DNA from: a virus
Direction: 5' to 3' (one strand)
Virus record (IMG/VR): IMGVR_UViG_3300028129_000005
Span: 62,001-126,000 of that record
DNA length: 64,000 nt
Numbering within the stretch: position 1 is the first letter of the stretch; each line of letters starts with the position of its first letter. The position numbers were made by a program, and so were the translations under genes. Shown here in pieces: positions 53,821 through 61,917 of this stretch. The notes below the pieces were generated by a model, which had not been told where the DNA came from, did no database searches, and saw only the letters and a list, made by a program, of their open reading frames with translations.

Positions 53821-55671
53821 ATGATGATAAGAAATTACAACGACGCACCAAACCCCGAATACAATGAAAAGGGAAAAGAAAGAAACTTCGGAGAATCTGA
53901 AGGATGGAAATTAGGAGTAGACTTCCCAGTATGGGCTAATACTGAAGTTTATGTAAAAACTGTTTCTAAGGGATATTTACTAGAAGGAGAAACTCCAAAG
54001 GATGCATACTGGAGAGTATCGACAACAGTTGCACAAAGATTAAGAAAGCCAGAATTAGCAAGTAAATTCTTTGATTATATGTGGAAAGGATGGTTAAATC
54101 TTGCAACTCCAGTTTTTTCAAACACGGGTTCAGAAAGAGGTCTTCCAATTTCATGTTTCGGTATAGATGTAGCAGATTCAATTCACGATATAGGTTCAAA
54201 GAATTTAGAATTAATGTTACTTGCTAAACATGGAGGCGGTGTTGGTATCGGAGTAAATCAGATAAGACCGGCAGGAGCAACCATTACAGGAAACGGAACT
54301 TCAGACGGAGTAGTTCCATTTATAAAAATTTATGATTCTACTATTTTAGCAACTAATCAAGGTTCAGTAAGAAGAGGTGCAGCGTCAGTCAATATAGATA
54401 TAGAACATGATGATTTTTGGGAATGGTTAGAGGTTAGAGAACCTAAGGGTGATGTAAATAGACAATGTTTAAACGTACATCAATGTATCGTAGTATCTGA
54501 CGGGTTTATGCAAAAGATCGAGGCTGGAGATAAAGAAGCTCGTAAAAGATGGGCCGCTGTGATTAGAAAAAGAAGAGCAACAGGAGAACCTTATATAATG
54601 TTTAAGGGTAATATCAATAGAATGAATCCGGATGCGTATAAGCAAAATGGTTTAAAGGTTTATATGACTAACATCTGTTCTGAGATTACTTTACACACCG
54701 ATGAAAATCATTCATTTGTATGTTGTTTATCTTCTGTGAATCTTAAAAGATATGAAGAATGGAAAGATACTGATTTAATCTATACTGCAACTTACTTTTT
54801 AGATGGAGTTCTTCAGGAGTTTATTCATAGAGCGAAATATATGAGAGGCTTTGAAAATGCAGTAAGATCCGCTGAAAAAGGTAGAGCATTAGGTTTAGGA
54901 GTTCTCGGATGGCATACTTATTTACAAGATAGAAATATTCCATTCGATTCTTTGACAGCTCAATTTGAAACTAGAAAGATATTTTCTCAAATCAAAGTAG
55001 AAAGTGAAAGAGCAAGTAGAGATTTAGCTACAGAATTTGGAGAACCTCTTTGGTGTGTAGGAACTGGAATGAGAAACACACACTTAAGAGCAATTGCTCC
55101 TACTGTTTCTAATTCTAAATTAGCAGGAAATGTTTCACCAGGCATTGAACCATGGGCAGCAAATGTATTTACTGAACAAACTGCAAAAGGAACTTTTATT
55201 AGAAAGAACCCTGCACTTGAAAATATGTTAACTAAGATCAAGCAAAATAAGAAAACAGTATGGGACAAAATACTAGAAGACGGTGGTTCAGTTCAAGGCG
55301 TTGATGTATTAGGAGAATATTGGGTAAAGGAAGGAAGTAGTGATGCCCCGATTAAGCAAGCCACTTATGACAAATTAACAGATCACGAAAAGGATCTTTA
55401 TATTTCTGTTAAAGATGTATTTAGAACCTTTAAAGAAATTAATCAAATGGAATTAGTTAAACAAGCTGGTGTAAGACAACAATATATTGATCAAGCAGTT
55501 TCATTAAATTTAGCTTTTCCTACACAGGCTGAACCTAAATATATTAATCAAGTTCATTTAGAAGCTTATAAGCAGGGAATAAAAACTCTTTATTATATGA
55601 GAACAGAATCTGTATTAAGAGGAGACATCGCACAGCGAGCAATGGAAGATTGTTTAGCATGTGATGGATAA
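53821..55671 (+). CDS. nrdA: Ribonucleotide reductase class I large subunit
   Basis: 616 residues, shorter than T4 NrdA (about 750), with no N-terminal ATP-cone visible, so dATP feedback through that domain is probably absent. Catalytic features are Cys112 (P-I-S-C-F-G), N284-x-C286-x-E288 (M-T-N-I-C-S-E), and the redox partner Cys301/302 (S-F-V-C-C-L-S-S-V-N-L). The C-terminal C-L-A-C (611-614) is the swinging thiol pair that accepts electrons from thioredoxin or glutaredoxin. It works with NrdB encoded just upstream. A structured RNA element and terminator follow the gene. Confidence 0.9.
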   Translation: MMIRNYNDAPNPEYNEKGKERNFGESEGWKLGVDFPVWANTEVYVKTVSKGYLLEGETPKDAYWRVSTTVAQRLRKPELASKFFDYMWKGWLNLATPVFSNTGSERGLPISCFGIDVADSIHDIGSKNLELMLLAKHGGGVGIGVNQIRPAGATITGNGTSDGVVPFIKIYDSTILATNQGSVRRGAASVNIDIEHDDFWEWLEVREPKGDVNRQCLNVHQCIVVSDGFMQKIEAGDKEARKRWAAVIRKRRATGEPYIMFKGNINRMNPDAYKQNGLKVYMTNICSEITLHTDENHSFVCCLSSVNLKRYEEWKDTDLIYTATYFLDGVLQEFIHRAKYMRGFENAVRSAEKGRALGLGVLGWHTYLQDRNIPFDSLTAQFETRKIFSQIKVESERASRDLATEFGEPLWCVGTGMRNTHLRAIAPTVSNSKLAGNVSPGIEPWAANVFTEQTAKGTFIRKNPALENMLTKIKQNKKTVWDKILEDGGSVQGVDVLGEYWVKEGSSDAPIKQATYDKLTDHEKDLYISVKDVFRTFKEINQMELVKQAGVRQQYIDQAVSLNLAFPTQAEPKYINQVHLEAYKQGIKTLYYMRTESVLRGDIAQRAMEDCLACDG

Positions 55672-55679
55672 GATTAGTT

Positions 55680-55760
55680 GTGGTTAAGTCCACTTCTTAG
55701 GACCGAGATAGTTCTCGGATCGAGGCCAGGAGTTCGCTACTTCCTGGCCTCACTTTTTTT
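55680..55760 (+). ncRNA. Three-hairpin structured element ending in a strong terminator
   Basis: Three tandem hairpins lie in the gap after nrdA: GTGG/CCAC (55,680-55,693), CCGAGA/TCTCGG with a TAGT loop (55,703-55,718), and a perfect 10-bp GAGGCCAGGA/TCCTGGCCTC (55,722-55,751) followed by T7. The stems are much richer in G+C than the flanks. The last hairpin is a clear terminator; the first two may make this a stable 3' end or a small RNA. No known RNA family is recognised. Confidence 0.45.
55722..55760 (+). terminator. Intrinsic terminator after nrdA
   Basis: Perfect 10-bp GC-rich stem with a 10-base loop and seven trailing T residues. Confidence 0.9.
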
Positions 55761-55784
55761 ACTGAAACTATTTGTGATTTTTGT

Positions 55785-55796
55785 GTAGAATAATAA
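55785..55796 (+). promoter_or_regulatory. Candidate promoter element GTAGAATAATAA
   Basis: Lies 24 bases after the nrdA terminator and 21 bases before the sliding-clamp start. It is identical to the 12-base element ahead of the dUTPase gene. Confidence 0.4.
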
Positions 55797-55817
55797 ACAA
55801 ATAAAAATTATACATTC

Positions 55818-56573
55818 ATGAAAATTTCAATCAGTAAGGTCGATTCAAACAACTTCATCGGCTTCGTTAATAGACTTAAAGTAATTGATTCTTTTGTCTA
55901 TTTTAAATTAAAAGATGGTGTCGTACAGGCATCCGCTTATTTACCACAAAGAGATGCTGTTAAGCATCACAGAATGCCGATTTCTCAAGTTTTTCAAATC
56001 GAAGATGGTGAAATCTCTACAGACAAAGAATTAAAGATTGCATTCTTTGACGCTTCTAAAATAACAGATGCATTCAAACAATTTGACTATGATGCTATTT
56101 CAGCTGAAATCGAATTCGTTGAAAACGAAGAAGATTGTGTTGCAACTACATTCAAAATATTTAATGATGAATTAGAAATTACACTTGCATGTTCAGAGCC
56201 ATCTTTAGGTTATAAAGATCTAACTGATGCACAGATTCAAGGTATCTTTAACACCGAAGCTTCTACTTTTAAATTCGATTTAGATTACACTTCACTTGCA
56301 AAGGTAAGAAACCTATTCTCTTTAGATAAAGAAGAAACGTTCTCAATAAATGCAAACGGAAATGGTGTAAAGCTTTTAGGAAAAACCTACAACATGTTAG
56401 TAACACCAGATTATGACGGTGAATCAGGAACTAACGTTACATTATTCAAAAAATATCTTAACCTTTTAGATAAAGAAGATTACACTGCCCATGTATTAGA
56501 CAATAGAGTAGTTCTTAGATCTAATGATTCAGAAACTTTGCTAACGATTGCAACTTGCCAAACAGCAGAGTAA
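55818..56573 (+). CDS. 45: Sliding clamp, gp45-like
   Basis: 251 residues; T4 gp45 has 228. The first residues (MKISISK) and C-terminal part (TPDYDGESGTNVTLFKKYLN, then Y-T-A-H-V-L-D-N-R-V-V-L) align with gp45, which has L-G-D-Y-D-G-E-N at the same place. The product would form the trimeric ring that tethers polymerase to DNA and, in T4, also activates late transcription. The gene sits three bases upstream of the polymerase C-terminal half, which supports the call. No clamp-loader genes (44, 62) are in the window. Confidence 0.65.
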   Translation: MKISISKVDSNNFIGFVNRLKVIDSFVYFKLKDGVVQASAYLPQRDAVKHHRMPISQVFQIEDGEISTDKELKIAFFDASKITDAFKQFDYDAISAEIEFVENEEDCVATTFKIFNDELEITLACSEPSLGYKDLTDAQIQGIFNTEASTFKFDLDYTSLAKVRNLFSLDKEETFSINANGNGVKLLGKTYNMLVTPDYDGESGTNVTLFKKYLNLLDKEDYTAHVLDNRVVLRSNDSETLLTIATCQTAE

Positions 56574-56576
56574 TTT

Positions 56577-57776
56577 ATGGATATAAACACACTAATTAAC
56601 AAGCCCGAAGACGACCTTACACGGGATGAAATGCAAACCTTGGCGGATCACTATCAAACAATGTCCGCCAAGTTTACTGCATACGAACAGGCCGTTAAAG
56701 TAACTCTTAACTCGATCTATGGTGCATTTGGTAATAAGTGGTTTCACTTTTTTAATATAGACATTGCAGAATCTATTACACTACAAGGACAGAATGCAAT
56801 TCTATATTCTGAAAAGATTCTTAATAAATATTTTCAAGAGTTTTGGCCTAAAGATACTGTGGTCCATGAACATTTCAATATTTCTATTAAGAATAAATTA
56901 GTAAGACCTTCCGTGGTTTATATTGATACAGATTCATGTTACGTTCAGTTTGAAGAAATGTATGAATCTATTGAATGGCTAGGAGATAATAAACTACCAA
57001 TTGATAAGTTTATTATGGAATTATATACGTTCAGAATCAAAGACTATATCACGAAATGTATGGCAAAGTATGCCGAAGTTACGAACACAGACAACTTTTT
57101 ATATTTCGATTTAGAAACAATTGCATATTCAGGAATATGGTTAGCTAAAAAGAAATATTTACAAGACATTGCATGGGAAGATAAGCTCGAAGTAGACGAT
57201 AGATACCCTTCTCTTAAGAAGATTAAGACGATTGGATTTGATACTATTCAATCTTCTACTCCTACATTAGCAAGAAAGCATTTGACTGAAGCTCTTAAAT
57301 TGATTTTATCTGAAAAGCCAACTGCAGAGATGTTAAGTAGATTAGTTTCTTTTTTGAAAACGGCAAAGAAAGAGTTTAAGATGTCTAATGTTGATGAAAT
57401 AGCTTTCAATAAAAGAACTAATAATATTGAAAAATACATTGTAGATGATACGATAGAATTTCAATATGGTTTAAAATGTCCTCCGAACGTCAAGGCAGCA
57501 GGATTCTATAACTTCTTAATGAATCAGAATCCAAAATATAAAAACAAGTATAAAATGATTGGTAATGGCGAAAAGCTAAAATTATATCATTGTAAACATA
57601 ATGTATGTGAAATGTATGCATATCAACCAGGTGCCCATCCTTATGAAATTGCACCACAGGTAGATTATGAAACACAATTTGAAAAATCTGTAATAGATCC
57701 TATCAATAGAGTATTATCTTCAGTAGGTCTTCAGAGACTAAACAGAAATCTAATATATTCATCTTCATTATTCTAA
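56577..57776 (+). CDS. 43B: DNA polymerase family B, C-terminal half (palm motifs B and C, thumb)
   Basis: 399 residues continuing the polymerase from the second finger helix. Motif B is K-V-T-L-N-S-I-Y-G (Lys41, Asn45). Motif C is Y-I-D-T-D-S (Asp117, Asp119). A K-K-K-Y segment suits the K-K-R-Y motif, and the C-terminus ends S-S-S-L-F as expected for a clamp-binding tail. The extra 30-residue N-terminus (DINTLINKPEDDLTRDEMQ) has no counterpart in my recollection of gp43 and may help the halves dock. It starts three bases after the clamp stop, so clamp and this half are made together. Confidence 0.9.
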   Translation: MDINTLINKPEDDLTRDEMQTLADHYQTMSAKFTAYEQAVKVTLNSIYGAFGNKWFHFFNIDIAESITLQGQNAILYSEKILNKYFQEFWPKDTVVHEHFNISIKNKLVRPSVVYIDTDSCYVQFEEMYESIEWLGDNKLPIDKFIMELYTFRIKDYITKCMAKYAEVTNTDNFLYFDLETIAYSGIWLAKKKYLQDIAWEDKLEVDDRYPSLKKIKTIGFDTIQSSTPTLARKHLTEALKLILSEKPTAEMLSRLVSFLKTAKKEFKMSNVDEIAFNKRTNNIEKYIVDDTIEFQYGLKCPPNVKAAGFYNFLMNQNPKYKNKYKMIGNGEKLKLYHCKHNVCEMYAYQPGAHPYEIAPQVDYETQFEKSVIDPINRVLSSVGLQRLNRNLIYSSSLF

Positions 57777-57787
57777 AAATAAACAAA

Positions 57788-57964
57788 ATGGATTTTAAAA
57801 GTAAAATAATAGAATTGGTTGAACAAACCCCTAATAATTATGAATTAGGAGATAAGGTAAGAAAAATGATTTGGCCTTTAATTTTTAAAGAAAAAACAAT
57901 TTCAAATGATCCTAAACAAATTAGTATCTTTGACGAAATAGAAGAAAGAAAAAACAATGCTTGA
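57788..57964 (+). CDS. Small protein, unknown (58 aa)
   Basis: An ATG at 57,788 opens 58 codons ending in TGA at 57,962. The product (MDFKSKIIELVEQTPNNYEL, then K-V-R-K-M-I-W-P-L-I-F) is amphipathic. Its C-terminal Q-I-S-I-F-D-E-I contains a Q-x-x-I-F-like segment that could be a clamp-binding peptide; this is speculative. It overlaps the next gene by eight bases. Not recognised. Confidence 0.45.
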   Translation: MDFKSKIIELVEQTPNNYELGDKVRKMIWPLIFKEKTISNDPKQISIFDEIEERKNNA

Positions 57965-58145
57965 TCCAAATAATCTTACGGAAGAACAGAATGTATTTGT
58001 TGCAAAATACAAAACACTCTATAATAGGCTAGTTTCTCTTCAAGAAAAAATGGATTCTATGAAAAAGGAATCCGATGTTCTTATTAAAGAACTCGAAACA
58101 CTAAGAAAACAAGAAAAAAACATATTTAAAAATGGCAAAAAATAA
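57957..58145 (+). CDS. Small coiled-coil protein, unknown
   Basis: 62 residues, nearly all helix with heptad character (YKTLYNRLVSLQEKMDSMKK, then V-L-I-K-E-L-E-T-L-R-K-Q-E-K). It overlaps its upstream neighbour by eight bases and uvsX by 14, so it is translated with the recombinase. It may be a dimerising accessory factor; no family is recognised. Confidence 0.5.
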   Translation: MLDPNNLTEEQNVFVAKYKTLYNRLVSLQEKMDSMKKESDVLIKELETLRKQEKNIFKNGKK

Positions 58146-59241
58146 AGACTTTACATTCGACGATTTAAATAAGCAATTAGCTGATTTAAATCCATTAGGA
58201 TCTATCATGGAAACTTCAAACTTTTCAAAGGTAACAGATTGGATTCACACAGGAAATTATCATTTGAACGCATGTGTATCAGGTTCATTATTTAAAGGAT
58301 GGCCAAACAATAGATCATCATCTATCGCTGGTCCTTCAGGAACAGGTAAAACATTCTTAATGTTAAACACAGTTAGAGAAGCTATTGATAAAGGATATAG
58401 TGTAATTTATTATGATTCTGAAGCAGCCGTTGATAAGGAACAAATGGAAAAGTTTGGAATTGATACTTCCAAAGTAAATTACCAACCTACAAATACAGTT
58501 CAAGATTTTAGAACTTCTGTAACTACAATTACTAAGAAAATGCAAGATGCTAAAAGAGCAGGTGGTGAAGTTCCTAAAGTAATGATTATTTTAGATTCAG
58601 CCGGTAACTTAGCGACTGCGAAAGAAATAGCAGATGCAGCAAGTGGTTCTGACAAATCAGATATGACTAGATCTAAGGTTTTAAAATCTATCTTTAGAAT
58701 TATAATGACTCCATTAGCAGATCTTAAAATACCTTTCTTATTTACAAACCATACATACCAATCTCAATCCTTTATTCCAATGCAAATCGCAGGTGGTGGA
58801 ACAGGACCACAGTATGCAGCATCAATTGTACTGATGTTAAACAAGGCTCAATTAAAGGACGGAGCTGAAAAAGTAGGTATTATAGTTACGGCTAAACCTG
58901 ATAAAAATAGATTTGCAAAGCCACATCCTATTAAGTTTCACTTAAACTTTACAGAAGGTATGAATCCTTATGTTGGATTAGAACAATATGCTACATGGGA
59001 TATTTGTGGAATTACTAGAGGAAATATTGTAAAAGGAGAAAAGATTCCAAAGGCAACAGCAAGAACATGGATATGTAAACACCTAGATCATACTGTTGCG
59101 AATAAAGATTTCTTTTCTGAAATGGTATTTACACAAACCGTACTAGAGCAAATCGAATCGCACATTCAACCTTTGTTTAATTACAACACTGAAATTTCTG
59201 AAATTGACGTAGAAGAAATGTTAGAAGATAGTGAAGCATAA
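58132..59241 (+). CDS. uvsX: UvsX RecA-like recombinase
   Basis: 369 residues; T4 UvsX has 391. The Walker A motif is GPSGTGKT (67-74), followed by Y-Y-D-S-E-A (the strand with the catalytic Glu), a Walker B-like M-I-I-L-D-S-A-G-N-L, and F-T-N-H-T-Y-Q. These match UvsX rather than cellular RecA. The C-terminus is acidic (DVEEMLEDSEA). It forms presynaptic filaments with UvsY and gp32 help for strand exchange and recombination-dependent replication. It overlaps the next gene by one base. Confidence 0.9.
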   Translation: MAKNKDFTFDDLNKQLADLNPLGSIMETSNFSKVTDWIHTGNYHLNACVSGSLFKGWPNNRSSSIAGPSGTGKTFLMLNTVREAIDKGYSVIYYDSEAAVDKEQMEKFGIDTSKVNYQPTNTVQDFRTSVTTITKKMQDAKRAGGEVPKVMIILDSAGNLATAKEIADAASGSDKSDMTRSKVLKSIFRIIMTPLADLKIPFLFTNHTYQSQSFIPMQIAGGGTGPQYAASIVLMLNKAQLKDGAEKVGIIVTAKPDKNRFAKPHPIKFHLNFTEGMNPYVGLEQYATWDICGITRGNIVKGEKIPKATARTWICKHLDHTVANKDFFSEMVFTQTVLEQIESHIQPLFNYNTEISEIDVEEMLEDSEA

Positions 59242-59552
59242 TGAAGTTGAACATAAACAAGATAAACGAAGATAAGCTTCCAATTAAATATATTCTGGGA
59301 ATACAAGAAGAATTAGAATCTTTTCCCGATGCATTTGACATTATGCATATATTTATAACTAGAGCAGTGAGACAGCCTGACAGACAAAAGGCGTCTTTCA
59401 CCAAACATGCTCTCAATAAATATTTCGCAAAGGGGAAAAATGAAAATGTAGAATCCGGATTAAATGAAGCAATTGGTATGGGACTAATAGAACAAACCAA
59501 TTCGAACGAAGGTAAAGAAGCTTATAAAATATTAATTAACCCATTCCTATGA
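59241..59552 (+). CDS. Small protein, possible winged helix
   Basis: 103 residues. The C-terminal half (FTKHALNKYFAKGKNENVES, then G-L-N-E-A-I-G-M-G-L-I-E-Q-T and Y-K-I-L-I-N) has the helix-helix-wing pattern of a winged-helix domain. It lies between uvsX and the helicase, where T4 has gene 40, but no gp40 similarity is seen. It overlaps neighbours by one and four bases. Function unknown. Confidence 0.5.
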   Translation: MKLNINKINEDKLPIKYILGIQEELESFPDAFDIMHIFITRAVRQPDRQKASFTKHALNKYFAKGKNENVESGLNEAIGMGLIEQTNSNEGKEAYKILINPFL

Positions 59553-60142
59553 TAACAATTAGAGACAACTTTATTAAAGATGAAAAACTCCTCAGAGATA
59601 TTGCAAATGATAACACATTTTTTGCAGATCCAGGTGTTTATTACTGGTGGAAAGGATGGTTCAACGAAGAACCAGGCCATGAACCTACAGTAAAACAAAG
59701 GCTTATATCAGCTATTTGGGCAAATGATTGCCCAATATCTGAAGTATGGGATATAGCAGGATTTGAATATTGGACAGGTATTCAGTCTGCTAATCCTACA
59801 TTAGGACATAAGGACAATTTAGGATTTCATTTTGATAAAGATGAATCTTGGTTCAAGAAAACCAACGGAGAAGAAATAGTAAGACCTGTAATAGGCACTG
59901 TATATTATCCGCCACAGCCTGAGTTTGAAGGAGGAGAATTAATAGTTCATACTGCAGGAAAGGATAAAGCGCCTGATGTAATTCAAACCCGACCTAATAG
60001 ATTAATTATATTTAGAGCAGGTGATGATGTCCATGCAGTCGATACGGTTACTAAGGGAACTAGAAAGGCAATTGCAATTAATTTATGGTCAGATGTACCT
60101 TTTGCAAAAACAAATGGTGATTTAGTGGTAGAACAAGTATAA
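59549..60142 (+). CDS. 2-oxoglutarate/Fe(II)-dependent oxygenase-like protein
   Basis: 197 residues with the double-stranded beta-helix signature: H-F-D (His94, Asp96) as first iron ligands, I-G-T-V-Y-Y-P-P-Q-P-E-F-E-G-G-E-L central strands, His162 (D-V-H-A-V) as the third ligand, and Arg172 (G-T-R-K-A-I) to bind 2-oxoglutarate. Such enzymes hydroxylate proteins, sugars or nucleobases and are frequent in marine T4-like phages. Its place between uvsX and the helicase, in a phage with an agt homologue, makes base modification a thinkable role, but the substrate is unknown. Confidence 0.7.
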   Translation: MITIRDNFIKDEKLLRDIANDNTFFADPGVYYWWKGWFNEEPGHEPTVKQRLISAIWANDCPISEVWDIAGFEYWTGIQSANPTLGHKDNLGFHFDKDESWFKKTNGEEIVRPVIGTVYYPPQPEFEGGELIVHTAGKDKAPDVIQTRPNRLIIFRAGDDVHAVDTVTKGTRKAIAINLWSDVPFAKTNGDLVVEQV

Positions 60143-60152
60143 AAACTATAAT

Positions 60153-61466
60153 ATGAAATTTGGACCTGATTTTGAAAAAATATTCTTTAAATTATCTTTA
60201 CAGAAACCCAAGTATCTAGGAAATATTAAACGAGGATTCTACACCTCAGAAGATATTGACTTAATACACTTCCTTGCTACTAAGTTCTATGATAAGTTTC
60301 ATGAAACTCCTTCTAACGAGCAAATGAAACTGCTTATTAAGAATGATAAGATTTCAGGAAAGGTTGAAGAGTCTATTATAGATATTGTATATAATGTAGA
60401 CCTTGACCAATATGACGAAGAATGGTTAACTTCTACAGCCGAAGCATGGATTAAATGGCGTAACTTTGATAATACTCTTATAGATACTATCGAGTATATT
60501 AAAACAACTGAAGTAACACCGGATAATGCAGACTCGATCATCTCTAAGGTTAAAACTTTAATTAATGATAGAAACTCTATCGTATTTAACTCTGACCTAG
60601 GATTAGACTTCTTTAAACCAGAGGATCACTCTTTCGAAGATGCCGTTAAAGTATCTACAGGATATAACTTTTTAGATCGAGCCTTAAATGGTGGTTATGA
60701 TAAAGATGGTTCTTTAGTTGTTTATGTAGGTGAACAGAATATCGGTAAATCAATTTACCTTGCTAACGATGCCGCTAATTTTGTAAAGATGGGAACAAAC
60801 ACTGCGGTAATCACTGCAGAAATGTCAGCTATTAAATTTATGAAAAGAATCGGTTCTAATTTACTAAGCATAAATATTTCAGACTACGAAGAAAAATCTA
60901 AAAATTCTGATTTGATCAAAAGAAAATTAGAAACAGTAGGAGACGGCTTTACTCCCCCTGGTCAATTATTTGTAAAACAATTTCCAACATCACAGGCGAC
61001 TGTTCCAGATATTGAAGCATACTTAAAGCAAATTGAAGAAGAAAGAAAAATAAAACTAGGTGCAGTAGTTATTGACTATATTAATATTCTTTCTAATTTT
61101 AGAAATCCTAATTCTGAAAACACATATCTTAAGATCAAGCAGATTGCAGAAGATCTTAGAGCAATGGGTGTAAGAAACGGATGGCTAATTGTAACAGCAA
61201 CACAGATTACAAGAAACGGTTATAATTCAAGCGATATCACAATGACAGATGTTGCAGAATCAGCAGGTCTATCACATACTGCAGATATTATGCTTGGTAT
61301 TATACAAGACGATATGATGAGAGCTAGTTATGAATACTGGCTTAAAATATTGAAAATACGAGACGGTGAAGGTAGAGGATCTAAATGTAAATTAGGAATT
61401 AACTATAATTACATGAGACTTACAGAGACCGATGAAGTTACTAATTCTAACATACACAGCTTATAA
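60153..61466 (+). CDS. 41: Replicative DNA helicase gp41 (DnaB-like)
   Basis: 437 residues; T4 gp41 has 475. Walker A is GEQNIGKS (193-200), H1a-like V-I-T-A-E-M-S follows, Walker B is A-V-V-I-D-Y-I-N, and the H3 Gln motif is V-T-A-T-Q-I-T-R. The C-terminus contains the arginine-finger-type K-I-R-D-G-E-G-R-G. It forms the hexameric 5'-3' helicase that pairs with primase on the lagging strand. The start follows the oxygenase gene by ten bases. Primase is encoded 30 kb away. Confidence 0.9.
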   Translation: MKFGPDFEKIFFKLSLQKPKYLGNIKRGFYTSEDIDLIHFLATKFYDKFHETPSNEQMKLLIKNDKISGKVEESIIDIVYNVDLDQYDEEWLTSTAEAWIKWRNFDNTLIDTIEYIKTTEVTPDNADSIISKVKTLINDRNSIVFNSDLGLDFFKPEDHSFEDAVKVSTGYNFLDRALNGGYDKDGSLVVYVGEQNIGKSIYLANDAANFVKMGTNTAVITAEMSAIKFMKRIGSNLLSINISDYEEKSKNSDLIKRKLETVGDGFTPPGQLFVKQFPTSQATVPDIEAYLKQIEEERKIKLGAVVIDYINILSNFRNPNSENTYLKIKQIAEDLRAMGVRNGWLIVTATQITRNGYNSSDITMTDVAESAGLSHTADIMLGIIQDDMMRASYEYWLKILKIRDGEGRGSKCKLGINYNYMRLTETDEVTNSNIHSL

Positions 61467-61468
61467 TT

Positions 61469-61915
61469 ATGAGAACAAAAAGAGATAAAATATTTGACAA
61501 CACTTTCGAAGACGGCGGAGACTTTGAACTAAATGGAACTATTTCATTTAACCTTAATCCACAATACACGGATAACAGAGACGAAGAAGATAAAATAGAA
61601 AGTGAACAAATCAGAAATAAGATTCATGAATTAATAGAGGCTTCAAGATTTAAGAAGTTTAATGAGGTAGATGAATTTCAGCAGATAACTAAATTAAGAA
61701 AATTAGACATAAATGAAGTGTATGGGTTTATGTATGACGAACTAAGCACAAAGTTTTCTATAATAGATTTATTTTCAGAACTATGCGATTACTTTAATAT
61801 CAATCCAACTAAATTTTATTCTTCACTAAGTAACAAATATAAGGAAGCCCTTATTCAAGAACTTGACAAGAAAACAAACGTCTTAAAAAGAAAGAACATA
61901 AATAAACTTTTCTAA
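61469..61915 (+). CDS. Unknown protein in the replication operon
   Basis: 148 residues, charged and mainly helical (IRNKIHELIEASRFKKFNEV, later L-D-I-N-E-V-Y-G-F-M-Y-D-E-L). It begins two bases after the helicase stop and ends two bases before the gp47 gene. It might be a helicase accessory protein, but no gp59 similarity is seen. The function is not assigned. Confidence 0.5.
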   Translation: MRTKRDKIFDNTFEDGGDFELNGTISFNLNPQYTDNRDEEDKIESEQIRNKIHELIEASRFKKFNEVDEFQQITKLRKLDINEVYGFMYDELSTKFSIIDLFSELCDYFNINPTKFYSSLSNKYKEALIQELDKKTNVLKRKNINKLF

Positions 61916-61917
61916 AA

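Noticed and set aside
55680-55760. tRNA gene
   Set aside because: The three hairpins do not form a cloverleaf, there is no T-loop sequence, and the last stem is a terminator with T7.
52658-56576. Intron or intein joining the two polymerase halves
   Set aside because: The interval contains three complete genes, two terminators and normal stop and start codons. The end of the N-half and the start of the C-half show no split-intein blocks, and no group I or II core was recognised.
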